Source: a virus. From it: 43,953 nucleotides of DNA. The position numbers and the translations under genes are program-made. Below the pieces are notes generated by a model, which saw only the letters and a list, made by a program, of their open reading frames with translations, did no database searches and was not told the DNA's origin. Shown here piece after piece: positions 8,058 through 16,326 of this stretch. Within the stretch, counting starts at the first letter, position 1, and every line of letters starts with the position of its first letter. The DNA is taken from the IMG/VR virus record IMGVR_UViG_3300035660_001145, positions 1-43,953 of that record. One strand, 5' to 3'.

Positions 8058-8884
8058 CAGAGATGGTAAACCCGAAGAAAATTTTAGTAGTTGTGATAGC
8101 GAAGAATTATAAAGCTGTTGTTAAAAAATGTTTAGGGGCAATCGAAAGGCAGAATTATCCTAATTTTTCGGTGATGATTTCTTTGATGAAACCGAAAGAA
8201 TTTGATAAAGACAAAGGTAAAAACTGGTGGAAGAATATAAATTATCATAGGAATTACGCTCGTAAGATGGCTTTGGCGAGCGATGTTGATTATTTTATGT
8301 TTGTAGATAGCGATATTATCCTTCCTAAAAATGCGCTCTCAATGCTTATGCTTCAAGTAGGCGAAAAGAAAACTACAATTCCATTTCTAATGCCTGATGG
8401 TAAAAGAGTAGAAAGTGGCACATCAATTCCAAGCAAGCATATTATGGGAGGTTGGTATCCTTTACACGAGATAGGTTGGAATGCAGGTCGTTGGGTGGCA
8501 GACCATACTTTATGTGGAATAACTAAGCCAGAACATTCGGTTACCTGTGTAAATAAAATAGATATGGGATGTCTGCTCGTCTCAAGGAAAGTATTTGAAC
8601 AAGTGGATTGGGAAGATAATTTTACTATAGATATTCTTAATCCAGATAAGACTAAGCGTCATCCTTGCGGTTGTTTAATGTTTTGCCGTAAGGCAGAAGA
8701 ATTAGGTTATAAGATATGGATTAATGGAGATGTGATTTGCAAACATATAATAAGATTAGAGGAATTGCCGAGGAGATTATGGATAAAATTAAAGATAAAA
8801 GGAGGGTTTTATGTCGCAAAGTATCGTAGATGGTTCGCTTGTCGTAAAACTAAGCCCATCGGGGGAAAAGTATGTGGAGTTTGA
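8054..8884 (+). CDS. Family 2-like glycosyltransferase in the adhesin module
   Basis: This 276-residue protein has a GT-A fold pattern: an N-terminal ILVVVIAKNYKAVVKKCLGA strand-helix and a metal-binding FVDSDI at about 83-88. DMGCLLVSRKVFEQV follows as the acceptor-side motif. There is no signal peptide or membrane segment, so it is cytoplasmic. The ATG at 8054 overlaps the previous stop (ATGA); an in-frame ATG at 8036 would lie deeper in the collar gene. A sugar-transfer role is well supported by fold motifs; donor and acceptor are unknown. Confidence 0.78.
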   Translation: MTEMVNPKKILVVVIAKNYKAVVKKCLGAIERQNYPNFSVMISLMKPKEFDKDKGKNWWKNINYHRNYARKMALASDVDYFMFVDSDIILPKNALSMLMLQVGEKKTTIPFLMPDGKRVESGTSIPSKHIMGGWYPLHEIGWNAGRWVADHTLCGITKPEHSVTCVNKIDMGCLLVSRKVFEQVDWEDNFTIDILNPDKTKRHPCGCLMFCRKAEELGYKIWINGDVICKHIIRLEELPRRLWIKLKIKGGFYVAKYRRWFACRKTKPIGGKVCGV

Positions 8885-9002
8885 CCTGTTGGATAGTAAT
8901 ACATTTAAGAGAATTTTGACCAAAAAGCAGATTCAGGATAGGATTGCTACTTTGCAAGCGGAATTGACGAAGTATAATAAATTGCTTAATTTAGTGATAT
9001 AA
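8811..9002 (+). CDS. Small coiled-coil protein, function unknown
   Basis: This 63-residue protein starts inside the 3' end of the glycosyltransferase (74-base overlap) but has an excellent AAAGGAGGGTTTT site before its ATG. Its second half (KQIQDRIATLQAELTKYNKL) is a short coiled coil. It may be a fibre-assembly chaperone or trimerisation subunit for the repeat protein that follows, judged only from position. Confidence 0.55.
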   Translation: MSQSIVDGSLVVKLSPSGEKYVEFDLLDSNTFKRILTKKQIQDRIATLQAELTKYNKLLNLVI

Positions 9003-9023
9003 AGTTGTACTTAAAGAAAAAAT

Positions 9024-10742
9024 ATGTTCAATAGACAGACTTTTAATCAGACACAGTTTAATTCGTTACCGATTATTTCGGGTGGCGTTGTCAATGCCTC
9101 AGTTACCCAAGTAGCGGCGAGTCTAACCTTATCAAAAGGGACACAGGCGATTGAGGCCAATATATTGACATCAGCGTCTATATCCCAAGTTGCCACCTCA
9201 CTTACTTTGACTGCTGGAACTCAGGCGGTAGTTGCCAATGTTTTAGTCAACGCCAGCATTACGCAGGTTGCTATTTCTCTAACTCTTTCGGCAGGAACCC
9301 AAAGTGTTGCTGCTCAAGTAAGTATATCTATAAGTCAGGTCGCTAAAGTCCTCGCTCTATCTACGGGCATTCAAAGCATAGAGGCAAAGATAAGCATATC
9401 TATAAGTCAATCTGCCGCTTCATTGTCTCTCTCATCGGGAACTCAAACCATTGCGGCACATATAAACATATCTGTAACTCAAATTGCGGCTTCCTTATCT
9501 CTTAGTTCAGGTACGCAAATCGTAGTCACGGTAAATATAGTAAATATATCCCAAGTCGCTACCTCATTATCTCTTTCAATAGGCACTCAGGCAATCGCTG
9601 CTGTCCAGGAGACGAGCATTGCACAGATTGCCTCTTCACTTTCATTAAGTGTAGGAACTCAAAGTATAGTCGCAAAAATAAATGTGTCCATTAGTCAGAT
9701 AGCGGCATCCTTATCGCTTACCGCAGGCACGCAAGTTATAGCGGCGCACATAGACGCATCCGTAAGCCAGGTTGTCACTTCGCTTTCACTCTCATCAGGA
9801 ACGCAGACAATAGCGGTTAAGGTAACCATATCCATATCTCAAATCGCCGTTTCTCTTATATTAGCGACGGGAACACAGGCAGTCGCTACTATTCAAATTG
9901 TAGGAATTTCCCAAATTGCCGTTTCATTATCCTTATCAAAGGGGACGCAAGCGATTGCCACAATAAATAATGTTGGTATCGCACAGGTAGCGGCGAGTCT
10001 GTCTTTATCGGTAGGCACACAATCGGTTTCCGCAGGAACTGTAGTTGATGCCAGCGTTACCCAAGTAGCGGCTTCATTAACACTCGTTACTGGGACACAA
10101 ACAGTTACGGCGCAAATTTCAGTAAACATATCTCAAGTTACTGCTTCGCTTAATCTGACTGCGGGAATACAAAGTATAACGGCGCAGATATCGATCGGCA
10201 TTTCACAAGTTGTGGCCTCTTTGAATTTAACATCAGGGACACAGGCGGTCGCCACGGTCAATAGGGTAAGCATTTCGCAGGTCACTGCCGGAATGAGTAT
10301 TACGGCAGGAAACCAGGTAGTCAGTGCGGTATCGGTAGGAAGCGTATCAATCAACCAGATAGCGGCATCGATGTCGTTAGGCGTCGGCATTCAATCTATA
10401 GCCGCATTGCAATGCGCCAACATAACACATATTGCCGTTACCCTTACAATCACGCCTTATTCGCCAGCACTGGCAGCGCAGAACGACATAACGATTAGCC
10501 CAAGCGTCATCGCCTTAATAATAAGTTCGGGAATCCAATTTTTAGGAATTCCCATAACCGGCACATTTATTGGGAACAGTGCAATCCTTCCTTCGGCAGG
10601 CAAAGACAGTTATGTCCTGCCGTCGGCAAATAAGGACAGCGAAACCGAATCTGCGGCAGACGAGGACAGCGCGGTTCTATCGTCAGTTAACAAGGGGAGT
10701 GCGATTCTTCTGTCGGCAAATAAGGACAGCGAAATCAAATGA
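9024..10742 (+). CDS. Giant-repeat fibre protein, 20 x ~24-residue repeats
   Basis: This 572-residue protein is almost all repeat. After 22 residues come about 20 units of 23-28 residues with the pattern ISQ-I/V-A-x-SLSL-S-x-GTQ-x-I-x-A, up to about residue 512, then five 10-residue units (SANKDS-like) to the end. Alternating small and hydrophobic residues suggest a long beta-structured stalk. It lacks a signal peptide. No enzyme motif is visible. Length and composition fit a virion fibre or adhesin; the function is inferred. It lies between the collar/glycosyltransferase genes and the connector gene. Confidence 0.7.
   Translation: MFNRQTFNQTQFNSLPIISGGVVNASVTQVAASLTLSKGTQAIEANILTSASISQVATSLTLTAGTQAVVANVLVNASITQVAISLTLSAGTQSVAAQVSISISQVAKVLALSTGIQSIEAKISISISQSAASLSLSSGTQTIAAHINISVTQIAASLSLSSGTQIVVTVNIVNISQVATSLSLSIGTQAIAAVQETSIAQIASSLSLSVGTQSIVAKINVSISQIAASLSLTAGTQVIAAHIDASVSQVVTSLSLSSGTQTIAVKVTISISQIAVSLILATGTQAVATIQIVGISQIAVSLSLSKGTQAIATINNVGIAQVAASLSLSVGTQSVSAGTVVDASVTQVAASLTLVTGTQTVTAQISVNISQVTASLNLTAGIQSITAQISIGISQVVASLNLTSGTQAVATVNRVSISQVTAGMSITAGNQVVSAVSVGSVSINQIAASMSLGVGIQSIAALQCANITHIAVTLTITPYSPALAAQNDITISPSVIALIISSGIQFLGIPITGTFIGNSAILPSAGKDSYVLPSANKDSETESAADEDSAVLSSVNKGSAILLSANKDSEIK
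9090..10559 (+). repeat. Tandem ~72-base protein-coding repeats (about 20 units)
   Basis: The coding repeats correspond to residues about 23-512 of the fibre protein. The units have diverged in DNA while keeping the protein pattern, so they are old and selected rather than freshly copied. Units 19 and 20 are the most degenerate, at the C-terminal side. Confidence 0.75.
10578..10739 (+). repeat. Five 30-base tandem repeats at the fibre C-terminus
   Basis: Ten-residue units of the type SAILPSAGKD are repeated about five times. The DNA units (tcggcaaataaggacagcga and variants) are close to each other, so this array is younger than the 24-residue one and may vary in copy number. Confidence 0.65.
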
Positions 10743-10750
10743 GGTAAAAG

Positions 10751-11257
10751 ATGAATTATTATGTCAGTGATTACGGTCTGGACATCATTCTTAATTGCCA
10801 TAAGGACATAACGGTGGCCGTCTCGGTTGCCATAACATACCAGAAGCCGGACGGCATCACGGGATCATGGACCGGAGTCGTTTACAATACGACTTACGTG
10901 AAATATACGACCCAAGCCGGCGATATCAATCAGGCCGGCACGTGGAAGTTCCAGGCTTTAGTCAACGGCCCGACGCCTCTGCACGGCGACACCGCCAGCA
11001 TCGAATTCCAGCCCCTGTTTGGGCCTATCGTTGCTACAATCACCGCGGCTACGGACGCAGAGATGTTGGTAAAAGTCAATGAAGCGATCACAGCGCATCT
11101 TAATGGAGGCGCAGTGCAATCATATACCATAGGGGGCAGGAATTTACAACGCACTCCCTTGACTGAATTATATAAGATCAGGGATCGGCTGGAAAGAAGA
11201 ATCGCCCAGGGGTTGGGGCCGTTAACTAATTATGCCAGATTCGAGAATCCATCATGA
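10751..11257 (+). CDS. gpW-like head-tail connector with N-terminal beta domain
   Basis: This 168-residue protein seems to be a fusion. Residues 1-90 form an immunoglobulin-like beta domain of the kind found in fibre or baseplate proteins (ITYQKPDGITGSW, TWKFQALVNG). Residues about 95-160 resemble gpW, the small protein that plugs the portal: EAITAHLNGGAVQSYTIGG, then ELYKIRDRLERRI. Lambda gpW is only 68 residues. In lambda the gene order is terminase, W, portal, and here the protein lies directly before the portal gene, which supports the gpW call. A TGAGGTAAAAG site supports the ATG. Confidence 0.65.
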   Translation: MNYYVSDYGLDIILNCHKDITVAVSVAITYQKPDGITGSWTGVVYNTTYVKYTTQAGDINQAGTWKFQALVNGPTPLHGDTASIEFQPLFGPIVATITAATDAEMLVKVNEAITAHLNGGAVQSYTIGGRNLQRTPLTELYKIRDRLERRIAQGLGPLTNYARFENPS

Positions 11258-11267
11258 AAGGGGATAA

Positions 11268-12875
11268 ATGAGAGAAGTTAAATTTCCCGCAAAAAGATTT
11301 TTAGAACACCTTAGCGATGGGCTTGACAGAGTAATTGGCGTATTCTCTCCAAAAAAAGAATACCAGAGAAAAATGTATCGATTCGTCAATAAAGTTGCCC
11401 TAAGAGGCGGTTATAGTGGTGCAAACATTGACCGGTTGAATAATAATTGGGTTCCGAAAGGTGGATCTGCGGACGAAGATCTCCTTCCTGATCTTGATAG
11501 GTTAAGGGAAAGAAGCAGGGATCTGAACCGTAATGACAGTGTGGCCTCTGGGATTACCTCAACGATGCTCTCTAATACCATCGGCACGGGGATAAGTCCG
11601 CAATGCAGAATTGACGGAGAGACTTTGGGAATGGCTCCTGAAATTGTCTCTAAATTTCAAAAACAAGTTGAGAGCGCCTGGGATAAATGGTCGTCTTATG
11701 CCGATGCCGGCAATAGGATGTCTTTTTATGAGATCCAACATCTTGTAGAGCGCCAGATTCTTGAAAATGGAGAGGGGCTTATCATACCGGTGATGATCGA
11801 TGAACCGGGAAGGCCTTATTTCCTTGCCCTGAACGTTATTGAATCAGATAGGCTGGAGACTCCTTCAGATAAGCGGTCAGACAAATCGATCCGCAGGGGC
11901 ATAGAAATTGGCGAGCGCGGCCAGCCCATAGCGTATTGGATCTGTAAAACTCATCCAGGAGATATTACTTATAACCTACGCACCCCGGATTCTAAGCAAT
12001 ATATCCGTTATGAGGCATTTAATCCGTACGGCCGTAGGAATATATTTCATTTATATCATGTAAAACGTCCGGGACAAACCCGCGGCGAGCCGTTCTTTTC
12101 ACCGGTAATAAACAGGTTTAAGGACCTGGCCGATTATATGGAAGCTGAATTGGTAGCCGCCCGGGTTGCGGCGTGTTTTGCCATCTTTGTTAAAAGCGAA
12201 GAAGCTATAGCCTTTGCTTCCGGAGCCTCCAAGGAAACAAATGCCAAGGGACAACGTGTCGAATCGGTTGAACCGGGAATGATCAAATACCTTCTCCCAG
12301 GGGAATCGGTAGAGACTGCTAATCCCAACCGGCCAAGCGCGCAGTTCGACCCCTTTGTGGATAAGGTTTTGCGTTTTATCGGAGCCGGATTAGGCTTACC
12401 TTACGAACTTGTTATCCGCGATTTCTCAAAGACAAATTATTCCAGCGCGCGCGCGGCGATCTTGGAAGCGCGTAAATTTTTCCAATATCGGCAACAATGG
12501 TCAGCTGGTAAATATTGCCAGCCTACCTGGGAAATGCTCATGGATGAAGTGGTATTGCGCGGGGAGGTAGATGCTCCCAATTATTTTGAGCGCCGGCTGG
12601 ATTATACCCGCGCTAAGTGGATAGCCCCGGGATGGGGGTATATTGATCCTGAAGCAGAGATCAACGCTTCTCTTGATGCAATATCCGGCAACGTATCAAC
12701 CCTTGCGGATGAATGCGCAGTACATGGTAAAGACTGGGAAGAGGTCCTAGAGCAGCGGGCCCGCGAGGAGACGAAGCGCAAGGAATTAGGATTGGATAAA
12801 ATAGAAGGCAAAAAACTTATTCTATCGGGAATGACGAATAATAAGGGAGGAGCCAATGGCCAAAAAAATCAATGA
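11268..12875 (+). CDS. Portal protein, lambda gpB type
   Basis: This 535-residue protein matches the lambda-type portal family in length and motifs: an early R-G-G-Y-S-G segment, RSRDLNRNDSVASGITSTML, then the wing/stem part with RFKDLADYMEAELVAARVAA and LPYELVIRDFSKTNYSSARA. The portal dodecamer forms the DNA channel at one capsid vertex. A GGGGATAA site precedes the ATG. The 3' end overlaps the protease gene by 20 bases, as in lambda B-C. Confidence 0.93.
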   Translation: MREVKFPAKRFLEHLSDGLDRVIGVFSPKKEYQRKMYRFVNKVALRGGYSGANIDRLNNNWVPKGGSADEDLLPDLDRLRERSRDLNRNDSVASGITSTMLSNTIGTGISPQCRIDGETLGMAPEIVSKFQKQVESAWDKWSSYADAGNRMSFYEIQHLVERQILENGEGLIIPVMIDEPGRPYFLALNVIESDRLETPSDKRSDKSIRRGIEIGERGQPIAYWICKTHPGDITYNLRTPDSKQYIRYEAFNPYGRRNIFHLYHVKRPGQTRGEPFFSPVINRFKDLADYMEAELVAARVAACFAIFVKSEEAIAFASGASKETNAKGQRVESVEPGMIKYLLPGESVETANPNRPSAQFDPFVDKVLRFIGAGLGLPYELVIRDFSKTNYSSARAAILEARKFFQYRQQWSAGKYCQPTWEMLMDEVVLRGEVDAPNYFERRLDYTRAKWIAPGWGYIDPEAEINASLDAISGNVSTLADECAVHGKDWEEVLEQRAREETKRKELGLDKIEGKKLILSGMTNNKGGANGQKNQ

Positions 12876-14283
12876 TCTATTCTTTATGCGTCCTTGGGCG
12901 ATAAAAGAAGATATTTTTCAGAAGATGCTGGAAATCGTGGAGCGCCATCTGCGCGGAGAAAAACTTTCGTCTGAGATAATTGCTCAACAGATAAATACTG
13001 ATAAGAAGATAAAGGCAGATTACGAAGTCATTAATGGGATCGCACGTATACCCATTTACGGCATAATTGCCAAACGCATGAGTCAAGTACACGGTATCTC
13101 GCAGCCTCAAGGAACCTCTATCGAAGAAATCAAGCGGGATTTACAAGCCGCCATACAAGACCCGGCAGTGGAAAAAATTGTTCTGGATATCGATAGTCCC
13201 GGAGGAAGCGTTGACGGTGTGGCGGAATTTTCAGATTTTATCTATTCATTACGGAATATTAAGCCGATTATAACTTTCGGAGATGGACAGATGGCGTCAG
13301 CTGCCTATTTCATAGGATCTGCTGCAGGCGAAGTTTATGCTTCAAAAAGCTCAGAGGTGGGCTCGATAGGCGTGTATGCCGTCATAAATGATTGGTCTGT
13401 GGCAAACCATATTGAGGGCATAAAAACCAAAATTATTAAGGCCGGTAAATATAAAGCAGTAGGACATCCGGATAAGCCGATGACGGAAGAAGATGAACAG
13501 GTAATACAAAGGGAAGTCAATAAGCATTATGATTTATTCACGCAAGCAGTTATGCGTAACCGCGGCATATCAATAGAGGAGGTGAAAAATGTTGCCACGG
13601 GAGAGATCTGGATAGGCGAAGAAGCTGTTGAAATGGGTCTTATCGATGAGGTAATGACCATAGAAGAGATTTTTGGAGAAGCTGGAAAAACGAAAGATAA
13701 TAAATCCAGTGTTAGGGCCGATACCTCAAATGGCCTAAAAATAGAGAATGATAAATTTAAAAAGGAGGATGAAAACATGTTACAAGAATTGACCATTGAG
13801 AAAGTAAAAGCGGAACACAAGCTTATTGCTGAGGCTTTGACGGCCGAAGGCAAGGAGTTAGGCCTTAAGGAAGGCAAAGAGGCCGGAATCAAAGAAGGTA
13901 AGGAGTTAGGCCTTAAGGAAGGCAAAACGGCAGGCGTCGAAGAAACAAAGGCCGCGGAGAAAAAGCGCATAGAGGATATTTGCGCCGCCATGCCCAAGGG
14001 GATGGAAGCGGTTGCCTTGCAGTGTATCCGTGAAGGCAAGACCGTAGAAGAGGCCAATAAAGCGTTCCTTAAAACCCTTAAAGATGCTTCCGCGGTAGTA
14101 CCAGGGCCAGACGCGGAACTAGATGCCAGTAAAAAGCCGGCATCTGAAGAAACACTCGAAGAGAAATGCAAGCGCGAATGGGAAATCACCCCCAAACTGC
14201 ATGAGGAATTTGCCAGCCTCGAAACCTATACCGGCTATACGCGCGCGCATTCCAAAGGCAGGGTAAGAGTCGGCAAAGAATAG
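12856..14283 (+). CDS. Prohead protease (S49/SppA type) fused to scaffold
   Basis: This 475-residue protein corresponds to lambda gpC. The serine peptidase domain covers about residues 50-270, with the DIDSPGGS oxyanion loop, nucleophile Ser148 in GQMASAAYF and general-base Lys200 in AGKYKAV. The C-terminal part (about 308-475) is highly charged and coiled, with repeated ELGLKEGK units, as in capsid scaffolds. The protease clears the scaffold from the prohead. The scaffold part also has its own start (see separate entry). A GGGAGGAGCC site precedes the ATG. Confidence 0.93.
   Translation: MAKKINDLFFMRPWAIKEDIFQKMLEIVERHLRGEKLSSEIIAQQINTDKKIKADYEVINGIARIPIYGIIAKRMSQVHGISQPQGTSIEEIKRDLQAAIQDPAVEKIVLDIDSPGGSVDGVAEFSDFIYSLRNIKPIITFGDGQMASAAYFIGSAAGEVYASKSSEVGSIGVYAVINDWSVANHIEGIKTKIIKAGKYKAVGHPDKPMTEEDEQVIQREVNKHYDLFTQAVMRNRGISIEEVKNVATGEIWIGEEAVEMGLIDEVMTIEEIFGEAGKTKDNKSSVRADTSNGLKIENDKFKKEDENMLQELTIEKVKAEHKLIAEALTAEGKELGLKEGKEAGIKEGKELGLKEGKTAGVEETKAAEKKRIEDICAAMPKGMEAVALQCIREGKTVEEANKAFLKTLKDASAVVPGPDAELDASKKPASEETLEEKCKREWEITPKLHEEFASLETYTGYTRAHSKGRVRVGKE
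13777..14283 (+). CDS. Nested scaffold protein (Nu3-like), in-frame internal start
   Basis: An in-frame ATG at codon 308 of the protease gene is preceded by AAAAAGGAGGATGAAAAC, one of the best ribosome sites in the window. The product of 168 residues would be the scaffold without protease, exactly as lambda Nu3 is nested in C. It is predicted to be helical (QELTIEKVKAEHKLIAEAL, then repeated GKELGLKEGK). The nested start is seen directly; its use is inferred from the ribosome site and the lambda precedent. Confidence 0.8.
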   Translation: MLQELTIEKVKAEHKLIAEALTAEGKELGLKEGKEAGIKEGKELGLKEGKTAGVEETKAAEKKRIEDICAAMPKGMEAVALQCIREGKTVEEANKAFLKTLKDASAVVPGPDAELDASKKPASEETLEEKCKREWEITPKLHEEFASLETYTGYTRAHSKGRVRVGKE

Positions 14284-14318
14284 AAATAATAACCATTAAC
14301 CAAGGAGGAGGATAAACC

Positions 14319-14735
14319 ATGACTACGTTAGCGGATAACAAACCAAGGGATTACGAAACAGGGCAATTCAACGATCTTCCTGTTGTCGCTACAGATATCA
14401 TCTACGAAGGCGCGGCAGTAGGCGAAAACGGTTCCGGATATTTCCGTCCATTAGTGGCGGCAGATAACTTCGCCGGATTCGCAGTAAAAAAGGCAGACAA
14501 TTCCGCCGGCATCGCAGGCGCGATTAACGTCAAAGTGCAGCAGAAGGGAAGGATTCAATTATCTGTTACCGGAGTTACTGCGGTAACCGATGAAGGTTCA
14601 AACGTATATGCTACCGATGATAATACATTCACGTTAACCTCTAGCGGCGCTTCTGCGATTGGCAAGATCATCCGTTGGATTTCTGGCACCTCATGCATCG
14701 TGGCTTTTGAGGCACTATCGGTTCGGTCAATATAA
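14319..14735 (+). CDS. Capsid decoration/cement-like protein
   Basis: This 138-residue protein lies between protease and capsid genes, where lambda has gpD. It has the features of the cement-protein families (DUF2190-like and gpD-like): VGENGSGYFRPLVAADNFAGFA, then a barrel with INVKVQQKGRIQLSV. Such trimers clamp the expanded capsid. A CCAAGGAGGAGGATAAACC ribosome site indicates strong expression, as expected for an abundant virion protein. Identity rests on position and fold pattern rather than close similarity. Confidence 0.7.
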   Translation: MTTLADNKPRDYETGQFNDLPVVATDIIYEGAAVGENGSGYFRPLVAADNFAGFAVKKADNSAGIAGAINVKVQQKGRIQLSVTGVTAVTDEGSNVYATDDNTFTLTSSGASAIGKIIRWISGTSCIVAFEALSVRSI

Positions 14736-14775
14736 GTTTTAATTTTTTAACTTTAACCAAAAGGAGGAGGTAACC

Positions 14776-15735
14776 ATGGATCAAGGAGTATTAACGAGTA
14801 GAGATATTATAGGGATGATCGATAACGGTATCGAGGCATCCAAGGACACTAGCTGGCCGTATCTGGTCGGCATGGAGTTCACTTCCAACCAGGAAACCGA
14901 GAAATACAAGATCATCGGAGCTTCTCCTGCGTTGAGGGAATGGATCGGCGGCCGTTCCGTGAAGTCATTACGTACTGCCGGTATCGATGTAATAAACAAG
15001 CTCTTCGAAGCAACGGTTATTCTCTCTGTTGACGATTTACGCAGGGATAAGACCGGGTTCATCCGCATACGTTTGGGCCAGCTCGTGGACCGTTATAATC
15101 AACATTGGGCAAAACTTCTTACAACCTTGCGTATTGCCGGTACGAGCACAGTTTGCATAGACGGACAATATTTTTATTCAGCAGCTCACAGCTGGGGCGA
15201 CAGTGGCACATTATCGAACCTCTTAACTTATTCTGTTTACTCAGAATTATCGGTAGTGGCTGCGGCTAATCCCACGGCAATTGAATTGGCGAAAGTCATC
15301 TTAAAAGGCGTGCAGCATCTATTCTCGTTTAAGGATGACCAGGGAGAGCCCGCAAACGAAGATGCCCGCAGGTTCCTGGTCCAGGTACCGGTTAATATGT
15401 TCGGCGCCCTGATCCAGGCCTTAAGCTCCAATTTCCTTTCTACCGGCACCGGTGTGGTGGATAACCCGGCACTCGTGGCCAAGGATCAATTTGAGCTGGT
15501 TCCTAGCGTCAATCCGCGCCTGGCAGCAACGGATGCGTTGTATATCGACAGAATAGATGGTGTTGCTAAACCGTTTATTCTCCAGAATGAAACCGATTAC
15601 ACGCTTTCCGCTAAGGCCGAAGGCAGCGATTTCGAACATGACAACAACGCGCATGAATATGGCATCAAGGTAAATCGCAATGTCGGATTAGGTTTCTGGG
15701 ATAAATCGGTTAAGCTAACTTTGCATACCACCTAA
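14776..15735 (+). CDS. Major capsid protein, Mu gpT-like
   Basis: This 319-residue protein should be the main shell subunit (HK97 fold). Its length and segments such as FEATVILSVDDLRRDKTGFI, ARRFLVQVPVNMF and GFWDKSVKLTLHTT fit the Mu gpT family of major heads rather than lambda gpE. It follows the cement protein, and AAAAGGAGGAGGTAACC before the ATG predicts very strong translation. A mix of lambda-type terminase, portal and protease with a gpT-like capsid shows module exchange. Confidence 0.88.
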   Translation: MDQGVLTSRDIIGMIDNGIEASKDTSWPYLVGMEFTSNQETEKYKIIGASPALREWIGGRSVKSLRTAGIDVINKLFEATVILSVDDLRRDKTGFIRIRLGQLVDRYNQHWAKLLTTLRIAGTSTVCIDGQYFYSAAHSWGDSGTLSNLLTYSVYSELSVVAAANPTAIELAKVILKGVQHLFSFKDDQGEPANEDARRFLVQVPVNMFGALIQALSSNFLSTGTGVVDNPALVAKDQFELVPSVNPRLAATDALYIDRIDGVAKPFILQNETDYTLSAKAEGSDFEHDNNAHEYGIKVNRNVGLGFWDKSVKLTLHTT

Positions 15736-15762
15736 TAACGTAGCATTTTTGTAAAAATGTCT

Positions 15763-15788
15763 GCCCGGGCCCCGTATGGGGCCTGGGC
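15763..15788. other. Strong GC-rich hairpin after the capsid gene
   Basis: GCCCGGGCCCC and GGGGCCTGGGC form an 11-pair stem with one G-T pair around a 4-base loop. There is no U-tract on the + strand, but a short run (catttttac) follows on the other strand. A role in mRNA stability or partial termination after the highly expressed capsid gene is possible. Confidence 0.5.
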
Positions 15789-15804
15789 CTGTGAGGAGGT
15801 TTCT

Positions 15805-15978
15805 ATGAAAGGCGAATTGATTTTGAACGTTGAAAAAAGTATTAGGGGTATAAAGATCCCGGCGGGAACGGTTATTGCTATTATCGAAACCGAGCCGAAA
15901 ATCACGGTTGAAGATGTGGATATCGCCATGCAGCTTAGCGAAGTAAAGACCGTGACTGTACCGGAAAAGAAAAAATAA
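15805..15978 (+). CDS. Small hypothetical protein between capsid and joining protein
   Basis: This 57-residue protein has the TGAGGAGGTTTCT site directly before its ATG, so I chose it over the in-frame ATG at 15757, which lies in the hairpin region. It reads as a small beta-strand protein (GELILNVEKSIRGIKIPAGT). It has the position of lambda FI, but no similarity is visible. Its stop overlaps the next start. Confidence 0.5.
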   Translation: MKGELILNVEKSIRGIKIPAGTVIAIIETEPKITVEDVDIAMQLSEVKTVTVPEKKK

Positions 15979-16325
15979 TGTCCTTCAAAGAGCAACTCAA
16001 TAATGACGCGGTTTTAACGTTCCTGCAGACCGGAGAATTTGCTGAGCCAATTTTATATACCCCCAAGGGGGGAACGGCAAAACAGATCCCGGCTATCGTA
16101 GAACGTAAGCGCATTATTCCATCTGGTGAGGATTCCGGCCGCACGCTGATAAATCAGGTTGAGATCATGATCGCAAACGATGCAGAGAACGGAGTCATAT
16201 CGATCAATAAAGGTGCAGATACGGTATCCTTGCCGGAACGTGTAGGAGATGCATCTATTTCCTGGGTTGTGGAGGATATCTTGGGTCAGGATGAAGGGTG
16301 TTGGCACCTACTTTTACAAAAATAG
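15978..16325 (+). CDS. Head-tail joining protein, gpFII-like
   Basis: At 115 residues it is nearly the length of lambda FII (117) and lies at the FII position before the gpZ- and gpU-like genes. It has the pattern of a small beta-barrel neck protein (AKQIPAIVERKRIIPSG, then ISWVVEDILGQDEGCWHLLL). FII-type proteins cap the head after gpW and create the tail-binding site. An HNH gene begins two bases after the stop, but the C-terminus looks complete, so the insertion was probably neutral. Confidence 0.6.
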   Translation: MSFKEQLNNDAVLTFLQTGEFAEPILYTPKGGTAKQIPAIVERKRIIPSGEDSGRTLINQVEIMIANDAENGVISINKGADTVSLPERVGDASISWVVEDILGQDEGCWHLLLQK

Positions 16326-16326
16326 T

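Noticed and set aside
9090-10739. CRISPR array
   Set aside because: The repeats are in-frame coding repeats of a single protein, diverged between units, with no constant repeat and unique spacers.
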